Positions 16,918-25,656 of a stretch of 64,000 nt of DNA are shown one piece after another. Source of the DNA: Pseudomonas sp. ACN8 (GTDB lineage Bacteria; Pseudomonadota; Gammaproteobacteria; Pseudomonadales; Pseudomonadaceae); assembly GCF_002303925.1 (NCBI RefSeq), contig NZ_MRCS01000003.1, positions 62,001 to 126,000 on the forward strand. The letters are read 5' to 3'. The position numbers were made by a program, and so were the translations under genes. The notes beneath the pieces were generated by a model. That model was not told the DNA's origin, did no database searches, and saw only the letters and a program-made list of their open reading frames with translations. Position 1 is the stretch's first letter. Every line of letters starts with the position of its first letter.

Positions 16918-19824
16918 ATGAGTTTTCGTACACTGACCGGCTCCCCGCGGCAATCGAGCAATGACGCAGTTGCCGCATTTCACTCCCCAGGGAAGCCGGA
17001 TACTGTCGGCAGGGTTTGCGCCGGCAACGACGACAGGATCGGACAACTGCTGGACTCGGCGCGCAACTGGGCCCATACCACCGCTTGGGCGTTTTACCGC
17101 GCCGGTGAACAGTTGCATCGGGTTGGCCAGGGAGACCCACGGGTACATTGGCCTTTAAGCGTTGCGAATGATGAGTTTGAAGCCTTTTGCCTGGCTTCGA
17201 ACCTGCACCGCTGGCCCACCGGCAGGGGCGAAAGTGAGCTGGGTTGGCTGCTCGCGCCAGCCGCCGATGCCGCGGAACCGGCGCTTGCTGAACTTGCCCA
17301 GCGCCTGGGCATTGAGCTACAGACCAATACCCTGGCCCGTGCGCAGATCACTCAGCGTGTGCTGTATGAAATCACCTATCTGGCCAGCTCGACCCGTGAC
17401 CGGTCAGAGTTTCTGGTGGGGGCTCACCGGCTGCTGGCCAGTCTGATCGACGCCGAGAACTTCTATCTCGCGTTGTATAACCCGCACACTGGCAAGATCG
17501 ACTACCCGTATTACGTCGACATCATCGACGTTGATGCCCTGGAATCCGAAAACTACGAATACCTTGATCCTTCGCGCCTGTCGCTGACGGGCCAGGTGTT
17601 GACCTCCGGCCAGCCGTTGCTGATCGATGCCGCCGGTATTCTCGCGGCCCAGGCCGAGAACCGTTTCCACTGCGTGGGTGATCGTCCCGAGTTCTGGATG
17701 GGCGCGCCGTTGAAAAATGCCTCGGACGAGGTGTTTGGCATGCTGGCGATGCAGGTCTACGACGTTTCTCGCATCTACAGCGCCGAAGACCGCGCGCTGT
17801 TCCTGGTGGTCGCACGCCACGTGGCCATGGCGCTGGACCGGATTCTGCACCGGGAGGACCTGGAAGAAACGGTGTTGCGTCGCACCCTGGAGCTTTCGGC
17901 AGTCAACGACGCATTGCGCCAGGAGGTCGCAGACCGGGAGCGCGCCGAACATCTGCAAAGCGCGCTGTTCCAGATTGCCGAACTGTCGAGCCAGCCGGGT
18001 GACATGACCGAGTTGTTCCAGACCCTGCATGGCATCGTCGGTGATCTGCTGTTCGCGCAGAACTTCTACATTGCGCTCTTTGACGTCTCGACCGGCGAAG
18101 TGACGTTTCCCTATTACGTGGATGAACGCCAGACCACTTGCCCGGCGGCACGCCGAGGGCGCCGGGGCTTGACCGAGTACGTCATCCGTCAGCGCCGCCC
18201 TTGCCTGATTGACGTCGGTGAAGCTGAGCGATTGTCCGCGCAGGGTGAAATCGAAATTGCCCAGGAGTCCGTGCGTTCCTTCTCCTGGCTGGGCATACCC
18301 TTGTTCGAAGACGACGCGGTACGTGGTGTGCTGGCGGTGCAGAGCTATACCTCGCAGGTGCGCTATACCCTGCGTGACCAGGAACTGCTGACATTCGTGT
18401 CACGGCACATAGACACCGCGCTATCGCGACGCACGGCCGCCGAAGCGATCCACGTCGCCAACCTCAAGCTCGAAGCCCGGGTGCAGAGCCGCACCCGCGA
18501 ACTCGATCATGCCAATGCCAAGTTGCAGCACGAAAACTCCCACGATGCGCTGACCGGGCTGCCCAATCGCACCTATCTGCAGCAGCGCCTCAACCTGGCC
18601 TGGTCACGGTTCGGCAGAGAAGGCGGGCACCTGGCGGTGATGTTCATCGACCTCGACCGTTTCAAGATGGTCAACGACAGCCTCGGCCACCATTTTGGCG
18701 ATCTGCTGTTGATGCAGGCCGCCCACCGTTTGCGCGGTTGCCTGCGCGGCACCGACATGCTGGCGCGCCTGGGAGGCGACGAGTTTTCGGTGCTGGCTCC
18801 CGAGGCGTCGCTGGAGGTGGTGATAGAAATCGCCGAACGGATCCTGGTGGCATTCGATCTGCCGTTCTTCATCAATGGCCATGAAGTTTTTTCGTCCTGC
18901 AGTATCGGTATCGTCAGCGCCGACAGTCAGTTTCATCACGAACCCGCCGACTTGCTGCGCGATGCCGATGCGGCGATGTACCGGGTCAAGAGTGCCGGAC
19001 GCGACAGCTACGCGGTGTTCAACCAGGAAGTGCGCCGTGAAGTCTCGGACCAGGTCGAGCGAGAAGGGGCCTTGCGCAATGCACTCAAACGCACCGACGA
19101 ACTGCTGCCGTATTTCCAGCCGATCGTCAGCGTCGAAACCGGCGAACTGTTGGCCCTTGAAGCGCTGATCCGCTGGCACCAGCCGGGCGGCCGGGTGATC
19201 GCACCGGGCGAGTTCCTGCCGGATGTCGAGGGTTTGCGCCTGATCGGTCGACTGGACCTGTACATGCTCACCAGCATTGCCACGATCCTCGCACAGCCCG
19301 AACACGCCGACTGGCCGCCGGTGCACGTCAATTGCTCGAGCTACAGCATGACGCGTCCGGATTTTGCCGCCGAGGTGCTGGCACTGTTGGCGCAGCACCG
19401 GGTCTCGCCATCGCGAATCTGCCTGGAGCTGACCGAAGGGGCACTGGTAGCCGAACCGGCGATTGCCCGCCAGACCATGCAGCAACTGGCCGACAACGGC
19501 ATGACGGTGGTGCTCGATGACTTCGGCGCAGGGTTTTCATCCTTGAGCTATGTGCATCAGTACCGTTTCAGCGGCTTGAAAATCGACAAGTCATTCATCT
19601 TCGAACTGACCACCAGCCCCCGCAGTCGCGCGATCGTCCGGGCCATAGTACGGATGGCCGAATCGCTGGACCTGAGTGTGGTGGCCGAAGGCGTCGAGGA
19701 TCAAGCGACGCTGGAGTTGCTGCGTGAAATAGGGGCAGGGCAGGCCCAGGGTTATCATTTTGCCAAGCCGATGGCCTTGAAGGCACTGTTGGCCAGTTCA
19801 CTGCTCGGTCCCCGGGGTTGCTGA
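16918..19824 (+). CDS. Dual GAF-GGDEF-EAL cyclic-di-GMP protein
   Basis: This 968-residue cytosolic protein has two GAF domains (~residues 120-280 and ~330-480, each with a FYIALF/FYLALY core and an AxxHVAxAL end), a coiled linker (SRTRELDHANAKLQHENSHD) and then GGDEF (~520-690) and EAL (~700-960). The GGDEF site is intact (RLGGDEFSVL, near residue 620). The EAL site is also intact (LEALIRW near 746, ELTEGAL, DDFGAGFSSL, VVAEGVED). It could therefore make and/or degrade c-di-GMP under GAF ligand control. The start is ATG 16918, with AGGGAG upstream; a TTG 18 bases earlier is less likely. Its 3' end overlaps the convergent MFS gene by 70 bases. Confidence 0.9.
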   Translation: MSFRTLTGSPRQSSNDAVAAFHSPGKPDTVGRVCAGNDDRIGQLLDSARNWAHTTAWAFYRAGEQLHRVGQGDPRVHWPLSVANDEFEAFCLASNLHRWPTGRGESELGWLLAPAADAAEPALAELAQRLGIELQTNTLARAQITQRVLYEITYLASSTRDRSEFLVGAHRLLASLIDAENFYLALYNPHTGKIDYPYYVDIIDVDALESENYEYLDPSRLSLTGQVLTSGQPLLIDAAGILAAQAENRFHCVGDRPEFWMGAPLKNASDEVFGMLAMQVYDVSRIYSAEDRALFLVVARHVAMALDRILHREDLEETVLRRTLELSAVNDALRQEVADRERAEHLQSALFQIAELSSQPGDMTELFQTLHGIVGDLLFAQNFYIALFDVSTGEVTFPYYVDERQTTCPAARRGRRGLTEYVIRQRRPCLIDVGEAERLSAQGEIEIAQESVRSFSWLGIPLFEDDAVRGVLAVQSYTSQVRYTLRDQELLTFVSRHIDTALSRRTAAEAIHVANLKLEARVQSRTRELDHANAKLQHENSHDALTGLPNRTYLQQRLNLAWSRFGREGGHLAVMFIDLDRFKMVNDSLGHHFGDLLLMQAAHRLRGCLRGTDMLARLGGDEFSVLAPEASLEVVIEIAERILVAFDLPFFINGHEVFSSCSIGIVSADSQFHHEPADLLRDADAAMYRVKSAGRDSYAVFNQEVRREVSDQVEREGALRNALKRTDELLPYFQPIVSVETGELLALEALIRWHQPGGRVIAPGEFLPDVEGLRLIGRLDLYMLTSIATILAQPEHADWPPVHVNCSSYSMTRPDFAAEVLALLAQHRVSPSRICLELTEGALVAEPAIARQTMQQLADNGMTVVLDDFGAGFSSLSYVHQYRFSGLKIDKSFIFELTTSPRSRAIVRAIVRMAESLDLSVVAEGVEDQATLELLREIGAGQAQGYHFAKPMALKALLASSLLGPRGC

Positions 19825-21014
19825 CAAAACCACAGCACGAAGGCCGCTGCACTGATCAAGGCACCCAACAGGCTGACGGCAACCCAGCCCCATAACGCAT
19901 ACACCTGGGTCGCGGCGGCGGCACCTAGTGCGCTGCCCGCCGAGTAAAAGCACATGTAGGCGCCGACCATGCGACTTTGGGCGTCGGGTCGCGCCGCAAA
20001 AATCAGGCTCTGGTTGGTGACGTGTACGGCTTGCACCGCGAAGTCGAGCAAGACCACTCCGCCAACCAGCGCGATCAGTGACGACGGTGCAAAGGCGATA
20101 GGCAGCCAGGACAGCGTCAGGATCGCCAGCGAAATGCCGGTGACCCGTTGCCCCAGCCCCTGGTCGGCCCAGCGTCCGGATCTTCTGGCAGCAAGCGCGC
20201 CGGCGATGCCAGCCAGGCCGAACAGGCCGATGACCGTGTGTGAAAGCGACAGCGGTGGGGCGCTCAACGGCAGCACCATGGATGTCCACAGCACGGAAAA
20301 AGCGGCAAAGATCAGCAAGGCCAGCAGCCCTCTGGTTCGCAACACCGGCTCGGTCATGAACAACGTGAAGACCGAGCGGATGAGTGCAGGGTAGGTGTAT
20401 CGACTGCATGGCGTCACTGCGGGAGGCAAGACTTTCCAGAACACCGCCGCGAGGGTCAGCATCAATCCCGAAGAAACGAAATACACGGCGCGCCAGCCCG
20501 CCAGATCGGCGATCAGCCCGGAGGTGAACCGCGCCAGAAGAATGCCCAGGACAATGCCGCTGGTGACGGTCCCCACGGCCTGGCCACGTTGTGACGGCGT
20601 TGCCAGCGCGGCGGTGCAGGCCACCAGCACTTGAACCATCACGGCCAGCAAACCCACAGCAATCATGGCGCCCAACAGGGTCAGCCATTGCTGCGCGGCA
20701 CCGACTCCCGCCAGCGCAATCGCAGACAGCAGCATTTGCGTCAGAATCAGCCCTTTACGGTTCAACAAGTCGCCCAGAGGGACGATGAACAGCAAACCCA
20801 GCGCGTAACCGGCTTGAGTCGCCGTCACCACAAACCCGATCATGGATGGGGCAACATCCAGGCTCCGGGCCATTGAGTCGAGCAAGGGTTGGGCGAAGTA
20901 GACGTTGGCGACGGCGAGCGCGCAGGTGACCGAAAACAGAAACGTGAGCTGCGCAGAAAGCCCCGAAGCCTGCGCGACGAAAGGATGGGTGGCTGAATCG
21001 GTATCTGCTTTCAC
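19755..21014 (-). CDS. MFS transporter (DHA1-like drug/metabolite exporter)
   Basis: A 419-residue inner-membrane protein with about twelve helices. QLTFLFSVTCALAVANVYFAQPLLDSMARSL opens the first helix; the FAQPL motif and VTATQAGYALGLLFIVPLGDLLNRK (loop 2-3) are typical of the group annotated as YgaY/AraJ-like MFS exporters. The divergent HxlR regulator gene (135 bp away) and the operator-like repeats between them suggest inducible export of a toxic electrophile or drug, by analogy with other HxlR-MFS pairs. Its 3' end runs into the last 70 bases of the c-di-GMP gene on the other strand. Confidence 0.85.
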   Translation of the reverse strand: MKADTDSATHPFVAQASGLSAQLTFLFSVTCALAVANVYFAQPLLDSMARSLDVAPSMIGFVVTATQAGYALGLLFIVPLGDLLNRKGLILTQMLLSAIALAGVGAAQQWLTLLGAMIAVGLLAVMVQVLVACTAALATPSQRGQAVGTVTSGIVLGILLARFTSGLIADLAGWRAVYFVSSGLMLTLAAVFWKVLPPAVTPCSRYTYPALIRSVFTLFMTEPVLRTRGLLALLIFAAFSVLWTSMVLPLSAPPLSLSHTVIGLFGLAGIAGALAARRSGRWADQGLGQRVTGISLAILTLSWLPIAFAPSSLIALVGGVVLLDFAVQAVHVTNQSLIFAARPDAQSRMVGAYMCFYSAGSALGAAAATQVYALWGWVAVSLLGALISAAAFVLWFCQQPRGPSSELANSAFKAIGLAK

Positions 21015-21037
21015 GTGAGCCTCCGTGGCGCTAAACT

Positions 21038-21091
21038 GGTTTCAATTAGCAACTTGATTCATTGTTATCGAATCAGGTTTCATATTGCAAC
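21038..21091. promoter_or_regulatory. Candidate HxlR operator: 16-bp direct repeat with internal palindrome
   Basis: GGTTTCAATTAGCAAC (21038-21053) recurs as GGTTTCATATTGCAAC (21076-21091), 13 of 16 identical, 38 bases apart. Between them lies TGATTC-N9-GAATCA (21055-21075). They occupy the divergent MFS/HxlR promoter region. Confidence 0.5.
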
Positions 21092-21148
21092 CACATTGCT
21101 CAAGGCCAGGTGACAGACCTGGCAGTCCTTATCCGAAAGGTAAACACG

Positions 21149-21607
21149 ATGGTCGTAGACCCTACCTCGCAAAACAGCGAATGCCCGGTGGCACGAACAC
21201 TGGAAGCCATTGGGGATCGTTGGTCGCTCATGATCATTCGCGACGCATTCGACGGCATTCGCCGATTCAGCGAATTTCAGAAAAGCCTGGGGGTGGCCAA
21301 GAACATTCTGGCATCACGCCTGAAGACGCTGGTTGAGGTCGGTGTGTTCGACGTTCAACCTGCGTCGGATGGAAGTGCCTACAAGGAATACGTCCTTACA
21401 GAGAAAGGACGGGAGATCTTTCCTGTGGTGGTCAGTATGAGGCAGTGGGGAGAACGGTTTCAGTTCACGCGGGAAGAGACGCGTTCGGTGTTGCTGGACA
21501 ATGCGTACGGCCAGTCCCTGATGCCGATGGAAGTTCGCTCCGCGAGCGGCCAAAAACTTGGACCGTCCGACTGCCACAGAGTGAGGGTGGTTGCCGACGA
21601 GTCGTGA
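21149..21607 (+). CDS. HxlR-family transcriptional regulator
   Basis: A 152-residue winged-helix regulator. The family pattern is clear: CPVARTLEAIGDRWSLMIIRDAFDGIRRFSEFQ (residues ~12-45), then ILASRLKTLVEVGVF (recognition helix and turn) and YVLTEKGREIFPVV (wing and dimer helix). Family members dimerise and respond to electrophiles, redox state or small ligands; a conserved Cys sits near the N-terminus (Cys12 or so here). ATG 21149 is chosen because AAAGG lies about nine bases upstream and the longer frame from 21062 covers the operator repeats. It very probably controls the divergent MFS gene and itself. Confidence 0.85.
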   Translation: MVVDPTSQNSECPVARTLEAIGDRWSLMIIRDAFDGIRRFSEFQKSLGVAKNILASRLKTLVEVGVFDVQPASDGSAYKEYVLTEKGREIFPVVVSMRQWGERFQFTREETRSVLLDNAYGQSLMPMEVRSASGQKLGPSDCHRVRVVADES

Positions 21608-21627
21608 ATCGAACGGTTGAAGGCGAA

Positions 21628-22086
21628 TCAGTCGAGCAGCGACACCAGCCGCGGTTCGATTGACTGGGCAACCACTTCCAGCACCGCCAGAGTGACAGGC
21701 AATTTGAAACGTCGGCGCCCGGCGCTGCCTGGATTCAGGAACAGCCGTTCACCGCGCCAGTCGATGCAGGGTTTGTGCGAGTGACCGGTGATCACCAGCT
21801 TGATCCCGTCATCAAGATTGAGCGCCACGTCGGCGATGTCATGCACCAGCAGAACCGCCCAGCCATTGAGCTCCAGGCGCAGACAATCGGGTAACTCCCT
21901 GGCCCAGGTGGCGTCCAGGTCATTGTTGCCACGCACCGCATCCACCGGCGCGATTGCGGCCAATTGTTCGAGGATCATCGCGCTGCCGATGTCGCCCGCG
22001 TGAAGGATGCGATCACAGCCTTGCAGGGCGGCAATGGCCTCGGGGCGGAGCAAGCCGTGAGTGTCGGAAATGACGCCGATTTTCAT
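21628..22086 (-). CDS. YfcE-like metallophosphoesterase
   Basis: A 152-residue cytosolic calcineurin-type phosphoesterase. All metal-binding motifs of the fold are seen in order: GVISDTHG (D and H ligands, residues 4-11), ILHAGDIG (~31-38), VRGNNDL (the GNxD block, ~54) and TGHSHKP (~103). The NPGSAGRRR end is standard for YfcE/MJ0936-like enzymes, which hydrolyse phosphodiesters in vitro; the physiological substrate is unclear. The start was set at ATG 22086 where the fold begins; ATG 22107 with GGAAA upstream is a good alternative. The next gene upstream, lysR, is on the same strand 35 bases away. Confidence 0.82.
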   Translation of the reverse strand: MKIGVISDTHGLLRPEAIAALQGCDRILHAGDIGSAMILEQLAAIAPVDAVRGNNDLDATWARELPDCLRLELNGWAVLLVHDIADVALNLDDGIKLVITGHSHKPCIDWRGERLFLNPGSAGRRRFKLPVTLAVLEVVAQSIEPRLVSLLD

Positions 22087-22120
22087 CGCGGGCGGCTCGA
22101 GCGGCATTCTGTTTCCAGGT

Positions 22121-23038
22121 TCAAAGGGATGTCTCCTGAGCGGAGCTTTGTTGACCGAAGCGCTCAATCAACCACCTCGCAGCCGGCCCCGGCGGCAAAT
22201 CCGTGCGGTAGATCACGTCGAAGGGGTAAATTCCGCTTTTGTATTCCGGTATGTTCAACTGAACGAGTCGGCCGCTCTCCAGGTCTTCCCGGACCATCGG
22301 GGCTGGCATGTTCCCCCAACCGATGCCTTCACGCAGCAGCATGTGTTTGGCGCCAAGGTCCGCCAGGCGCCAGGTGCGGTTGCTGAGCACGGCGAAATCC
22401 TTGTCCTTGGTCAAAAGCGAGCGATCGGACAGCACCAGTTGCGTGTGCTCTCGCCCGGCACCCGGAACATTCGCGTCGTTTGAAGCCAGCGGATGATTCG
22501 GGGCCGCCACGGGAATCAACTCGACACTGCCGACCCCCATTCTCTCGATACCGTCGATGCCCTCGTTCATGGGGCCGCTGACACCGATGATCGCACCACG
22601 GTTGACCACACGCTCAGTGACGGCGCCGAGGGCTTCCATGTGCAAGTGCAGGGCAACGGTCGGAAACTCTTCGCGAAAGGATTTGAGTGCGTCGACCACA
22701 CGCTCGGGGGGCAGCATGACATCGAGCACCACGTGCACTTCGGCTTCGAGCCCCTGAAGCAGGCCCTTCACTTTGGCACGTAGTCCATGAACCCCGTTGG
22801 CGATGGTCCGGGCTTCGGCCAGTACGGTGCGACCGGCATCGGTGAGCTGGGGTTTACGGGTTGTCTGGCGGTCGAACAGCGACACACCGAGCTGCATTTC
22901 CAGGTTGGCGATCGAGTAGCTGACAACCGAAGTGGCGCGGTGCAGTTTTCGGGCGGCCGCCGCGAAACTGCCGACTTCCACGACCGTCAGGAACACTCGC
23001 AGTTGGTCCAGTGTCGGTGTTCCCGGGTCAGAGATCAT
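22121..23038 (-). CDS. LysR-family transcriptional regulator
   Basis: A 305-residue LysR-type regulator. The N-terminal HTH is LDQLRVFLTVVEVGSFAAAARKLHRATSVVSYSIANLEMQLG (residues ~10-50), followed by the LysR substrate-binding domain from ~95. It is divergent from the doxX gene (196 bp gap) and probably controls it, since a 7-bp inverted repeat fits a LysR box between them. It may be co-transcribed with the downstream metallophosphoesterase gene. The inducer is unknown. Confidence 0.87.
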   Translation of the reverse strand: MISDPGTPTLDQLRVFLTVVEVGSFAAAARKLHRATSVVSYSIANLEMQLGVSLFDRQTTRKPQLTDAGRTVLAEARTIANGVHGLRAKVKGLLQGLEAEVHVVLDVMLPPERVVDALKSFREEFPTVALHLHMEALGAVTERVVNRGAIIGVSGPMNEGIDGIERMGVGSVELIPVAAPNHPLASNDANVPGAGREHTQLVLSDRSLLTKDKDFAVLSNRTWRLADLGAKHMLLREGIGWGNMPAPMVREDLESGRLVQLNIPEYKSGIYPFDVIYRTDLPPGPAARWLIERFGQQSSAQETSL

Positions 23039-23147
23039 GCCTGTTTCCTTGATCCAGACGTCGCTCGGAAAATTGCACGATTGATTTCTCCTTACCGGTT
23101 GAGCGGGTGTGCTTTTCTAATAAATCGAACTTAATGATCTAAATTAG

Positions 23148-23168
23148 TCAGCTATTCAGATTAGCTGA
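23148..23168. promoter_or_regulatory. Candidate LysR operator before doxX
   Basis: TCAGCTA (23148-23154) and TAGCTGA (23162-23168) form a perfect inverted repeat with a 7-base centre in the lysR-doxX divergent region, 67 bp before the doxX start. Confidence 0.45.
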
Positions 23169-23234
23169 TGCAGCGCAACATTTCCTCACTAAGGCGGTTC
23201 CTGTTGAATCGCACCCAACTGAAGGAAATACCCC

Positions 23235-23678
23235 ATGACGAATTCTGCAAACATCGCTCAAACAACCACGTCTGAACAGAGCCGCTCCGACGTCACCCAA
23301 GCCTCGGCCTCGTTGATCGGCCGCGTACTGCTCAGCGCAATCTTCATCCTTTCCGGTTTTTCGAAACTCGCCGCTCCGGCAATGATGGTCGGCTACATCG
23401 GTTCGGTCGGGCTTCCGTTTCCTCAACTGGCACTGGCGGTGGCGATCATTGTAGAGATCGGCGGTGGCCTGGCACTGATTGCCGGATACCGCACCCGCAC
23501 GGTCGCCGCCGTACTGGCCGTGTTCAGCGTGTTCACTGCGCTGGCGTTCCATAACGCACTGGGCGATCAGAACCAGTTCATCCACTTCTTCAAGAACATC
23601 GCCATGGCCGGTGGCCTGTTGCAGGTCGTGGCCTTCGGTGCCGGTCGCTTCAGCCTCGACGCCCGCCGTGGGCGTTGA
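23235..23678 (+). CDS. DoxX-family membrane protein
   Basis: A 147-residue inner-membrane protein with four helices. Family features are SLIGRVLLSAIFILSGFSKLAAPAMMVGYI (residues ~30-58), the second helix LALAVAIIVEIGGGLALIAGYRTR and FHNALGDQNQFIHFFKNIAMAGGLLQVVAFGAGRFSLDARRG at the end. DoxX proteins are linked to thiol/redox stress systems and to quinone metabolism; the mechanism is unknown. AAGGAAA lies ahead of the ATG. The final two or three residues are read through a deletion junction with a quinone oxidoreductase remnant, so the C-terminus may be one or two residues off the ancestral end. Confidence 0.85.
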   Translation: MTNSANIAQTTTSEQSRSDVTQASASLIGRVLLSAIFILSGFSKLAAPAMMVGYIGSVGLPFPQLALAVAIIVEIGGGLALIAGYRTRTVAAVLAVFSVFTALAFHNALGDQNQFIHFFKNIAMAGGLLQVVAFGAGRFSLDARRGR

Positions 23679-24405
23679 GGTGGCCGGCACCGTGGTCGCG
23701 CTGGGCAAGGGCGTCACTGAACTCAACATCGGCGATGAAGTGTTCGGCTTCATCAACATCGTCGGCGGTTACGCGACCAAAGCCGTTGCCCAGGTTTCCA
23801 AACTGGCGTTCAAACCAAAATCACTCAGTGCCTTGCAGGCTGGCGCTGTCCCGGCAACGGCCCTGACGGCCTGGCAGGCGCTGATCGAACACGCTGGCGT
23901 GCAACGTCGCCAGAAAGTGTTGATCCATGCCGCGGCCGGTGGCGTGGGCAGCATGGCCGTGCAGATTGCCAAGTACCTGGGCGCTGAAGTCTACGCAACG
24001 GCCTCGGCACATCATCATGCCTACCTGAAGAAAATCGGAGCGGACTACACCATCGACTACACCACCCAGGCTTTCGAGGAACTGGCATCCGGCCTCGATG
24101 TGGTACTGGATCTGGTGGGTGGCGAAACACAAACCCGTTCGTTTGCGGTACTGAAAAAGCACGGTGTACTGGTATCGCCGGTGAGTGCCCCAAACATGTC
24201 GCTGGCCAATGACTACGGCGTAACCCCCGTGAACTTCGCCACCCGCTCGGATGGCCGGCAGCTTTCGCTCATCGCCGAACTGTTCGATAAGGGACACCTC
24301 ACGGTCAATGTAGAGACTTACCCCTTGAGCGAGGCGAAAGTCGCGATCGAGAAAAGCATGGGTCGTCACTTACGAGGCAGGCTTGTTCTCGATACCGCGA
24401 AGTAA
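23662..24405 (+). pseudogene. 5'-truncated zinc-type/quinone oxidoreductase (MDR family)
   Basis: The frame enters at GVEVAGTVVALGKGVTELNI, which is normally near residue 65-70 of quinone oxidoreductases (QOR). It then runs intact through the NAD(P) motif (HAAAGGVGSMAVQIAKYLGAEV), HHHAYLKKIGADYTIDY and the RGRLVLDTAK end. The first ~65 residues (GroES-like start) and any start codon are missing. A frame open upstream is only doxX read out of phase. The junction lies at ~23660-23670. It is about 248 codons long and not expected to be functional unless translated from an internal GTG such as 23668 or 23680. Confidence 0.75.
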
Positions 24406-24483
24406 GTGGTTGCCAGTGGTAGTTCCTGGAGTTGGGCGTCGATACTGGAGACGCCCACCAATCCCAGTGCTGGGTGGCGAGTG

Positions 24484-25554
24484 TTACTCGCGTTCCCGAT
24501 CTATAGCTTGCCTCACCTGGTTCAACAGGTGATCGACATCCTCGGCGGTGGTGGCGAACGAGGTGACAAAGCGAACGACGTTCGGTCCCCAACGATCGTG
24601 ATAGAACCCGAAGCCGGCCTTTAGCAGCGCATCGATCATTGCCGAGTCCAGCCGACAGAACAGGATGTTCGCCTCGGTACCGCCGAGCACCTCAACGCCG
24701 CTCAGGCCAGCAAGCCCTTGCGCCAGGCGCTGGGCGGCAGCGTTGGCCTTGCATGCGTTGCGCAGCCAGAGATCGTCGGTCAGGTACGCATCGATCTGCG
24801 CCGACAGAAATCGCATCTTGGAAGACAGATGGCCTGCGCGCTTGCGCCGATAACTCATCTCGGCGGCCAGGGAGGTGTTGAACAGGACGATGGCTTCCGC
24901 CGCCAGCACGCCGTTCTTGGTGGCACCGAACGACAGGGCATCCACGCCGGCCTTCCATGTCATCTCCGCCGGGGAGCAGCCAAGCGACACCAGGGCGTTG
25001 GCAAAACGCGACCCATCCATATGCAATCCCAGGGAAGAGGACTTGCAGACGTCACCAATGGCTGCGATTTCATCCAGGGTGTAGATGCTGCCGACTTCGG
25101 TGGCCTGGGTGATGCTGACGCAGGCGGGTTGAGTCGTGTGCACGTCGCCGACTTTGTCGCGAGTGCGCTCGCGCAGTCGAACGATATCCAGTTTGGCCGC
25201 CGGGCCGTCGACGGTCATCAGCTTGGCACCGTTGGAAAAGAACTCCGGCGCGCCGCATTCATCGTTGTTGATATGGCTGGCCGGATGGCAGTAGATGTTG
25301 CCCCAGGGTGGCGTCATCGCGCTCAGGCACAGGGCGTTGGCGGCGGTGCCGGTGGGCACGAGAAAGACCTCCACGTCGCGTTCGAAAATCTCGCAGAACT
25401 TGCGCCGGACCTGTGCCGTCAACTCGTCGGTGCCATAGGGGCTCGCCTGGCCCGTGCTGTGTTTGACGAGGGCTTGTACCACCTCCGGTGATGCGCCGGC
25501 AATGTTGTCACTTGAAAAACCCAGCGCGGGCGGTCTGTTTGTTTCACCGTTCAT
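24484..25554 (-). CDS. Threonine aldolase family PLP enzyme
   Basis: A 356-residue fold-type I PLP enzyme of the low-specificity threonine aldolase group. It cleaves L-threonine or L-allo-threonine to glycine and acetaldehyde, or acts on related beta-hydroxy amino acids. Seen in order: [18 protein letters not shown] start, [23 protein letters not shown] (PLP phosphate loop), [11 protein letters not shown] (the Asp that pairs with the pyridine N) and SFGATKNG with the Schiff-base lysine at Lys213. The C-terminal [16 protein letters not shown] is typical. The AraC-type regulator 102 bases upstream on the same strand may control it. Gene symbols ltaE/glyI could apply but were not assigned. Confidence 0.85.
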   Translation of the reverse strand: MNGETNRPPALGFSSDNIAGASPEVVQALVKHSTGQASPYGTDELTAQVRRKFCEIFERDVEVFLVPTGTAANALCLSAMTPPWGNIYCHPASHINNDECGAPEFFSNGAKLMTVDGPAAKLDIVRLRERTRDKVGDVHTTQPACVSITQATEVGSIYTLDEIAAIGDVCKSSSLGLHMDGSRFANALVSLGCSPAEMTWKAGVDALSFGATKNGVLAAEAIVLFNTSLAAEMSYRRKRAGHLSSKMRFLSAQIDAYLTDDLWLRNACKANAAAQRLAQGLAGLSGVEVLGGTEANILFCRLDSAMIDALLKAGFGFYHDRWGPNVVRFVTSFATTAEDVDHLLNQVRQAIDRERE

Positions 25555-25656
25555 CTTCCAGTTCTCGGCTGCGCAGGCGAAGGTGTTTCGCCCGGATTGG
25601 CGCATCCTATGGAGAGGGAAGGTTGTTGCGCTTGTAAAAAATTGACGGCCGACGGA

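Noticed and set aside
18604-19485. A 293-codon frame opposite the GGDEF-EAL gene
   Set aside because: Shadow of the intact GGDEF and EAL domains.
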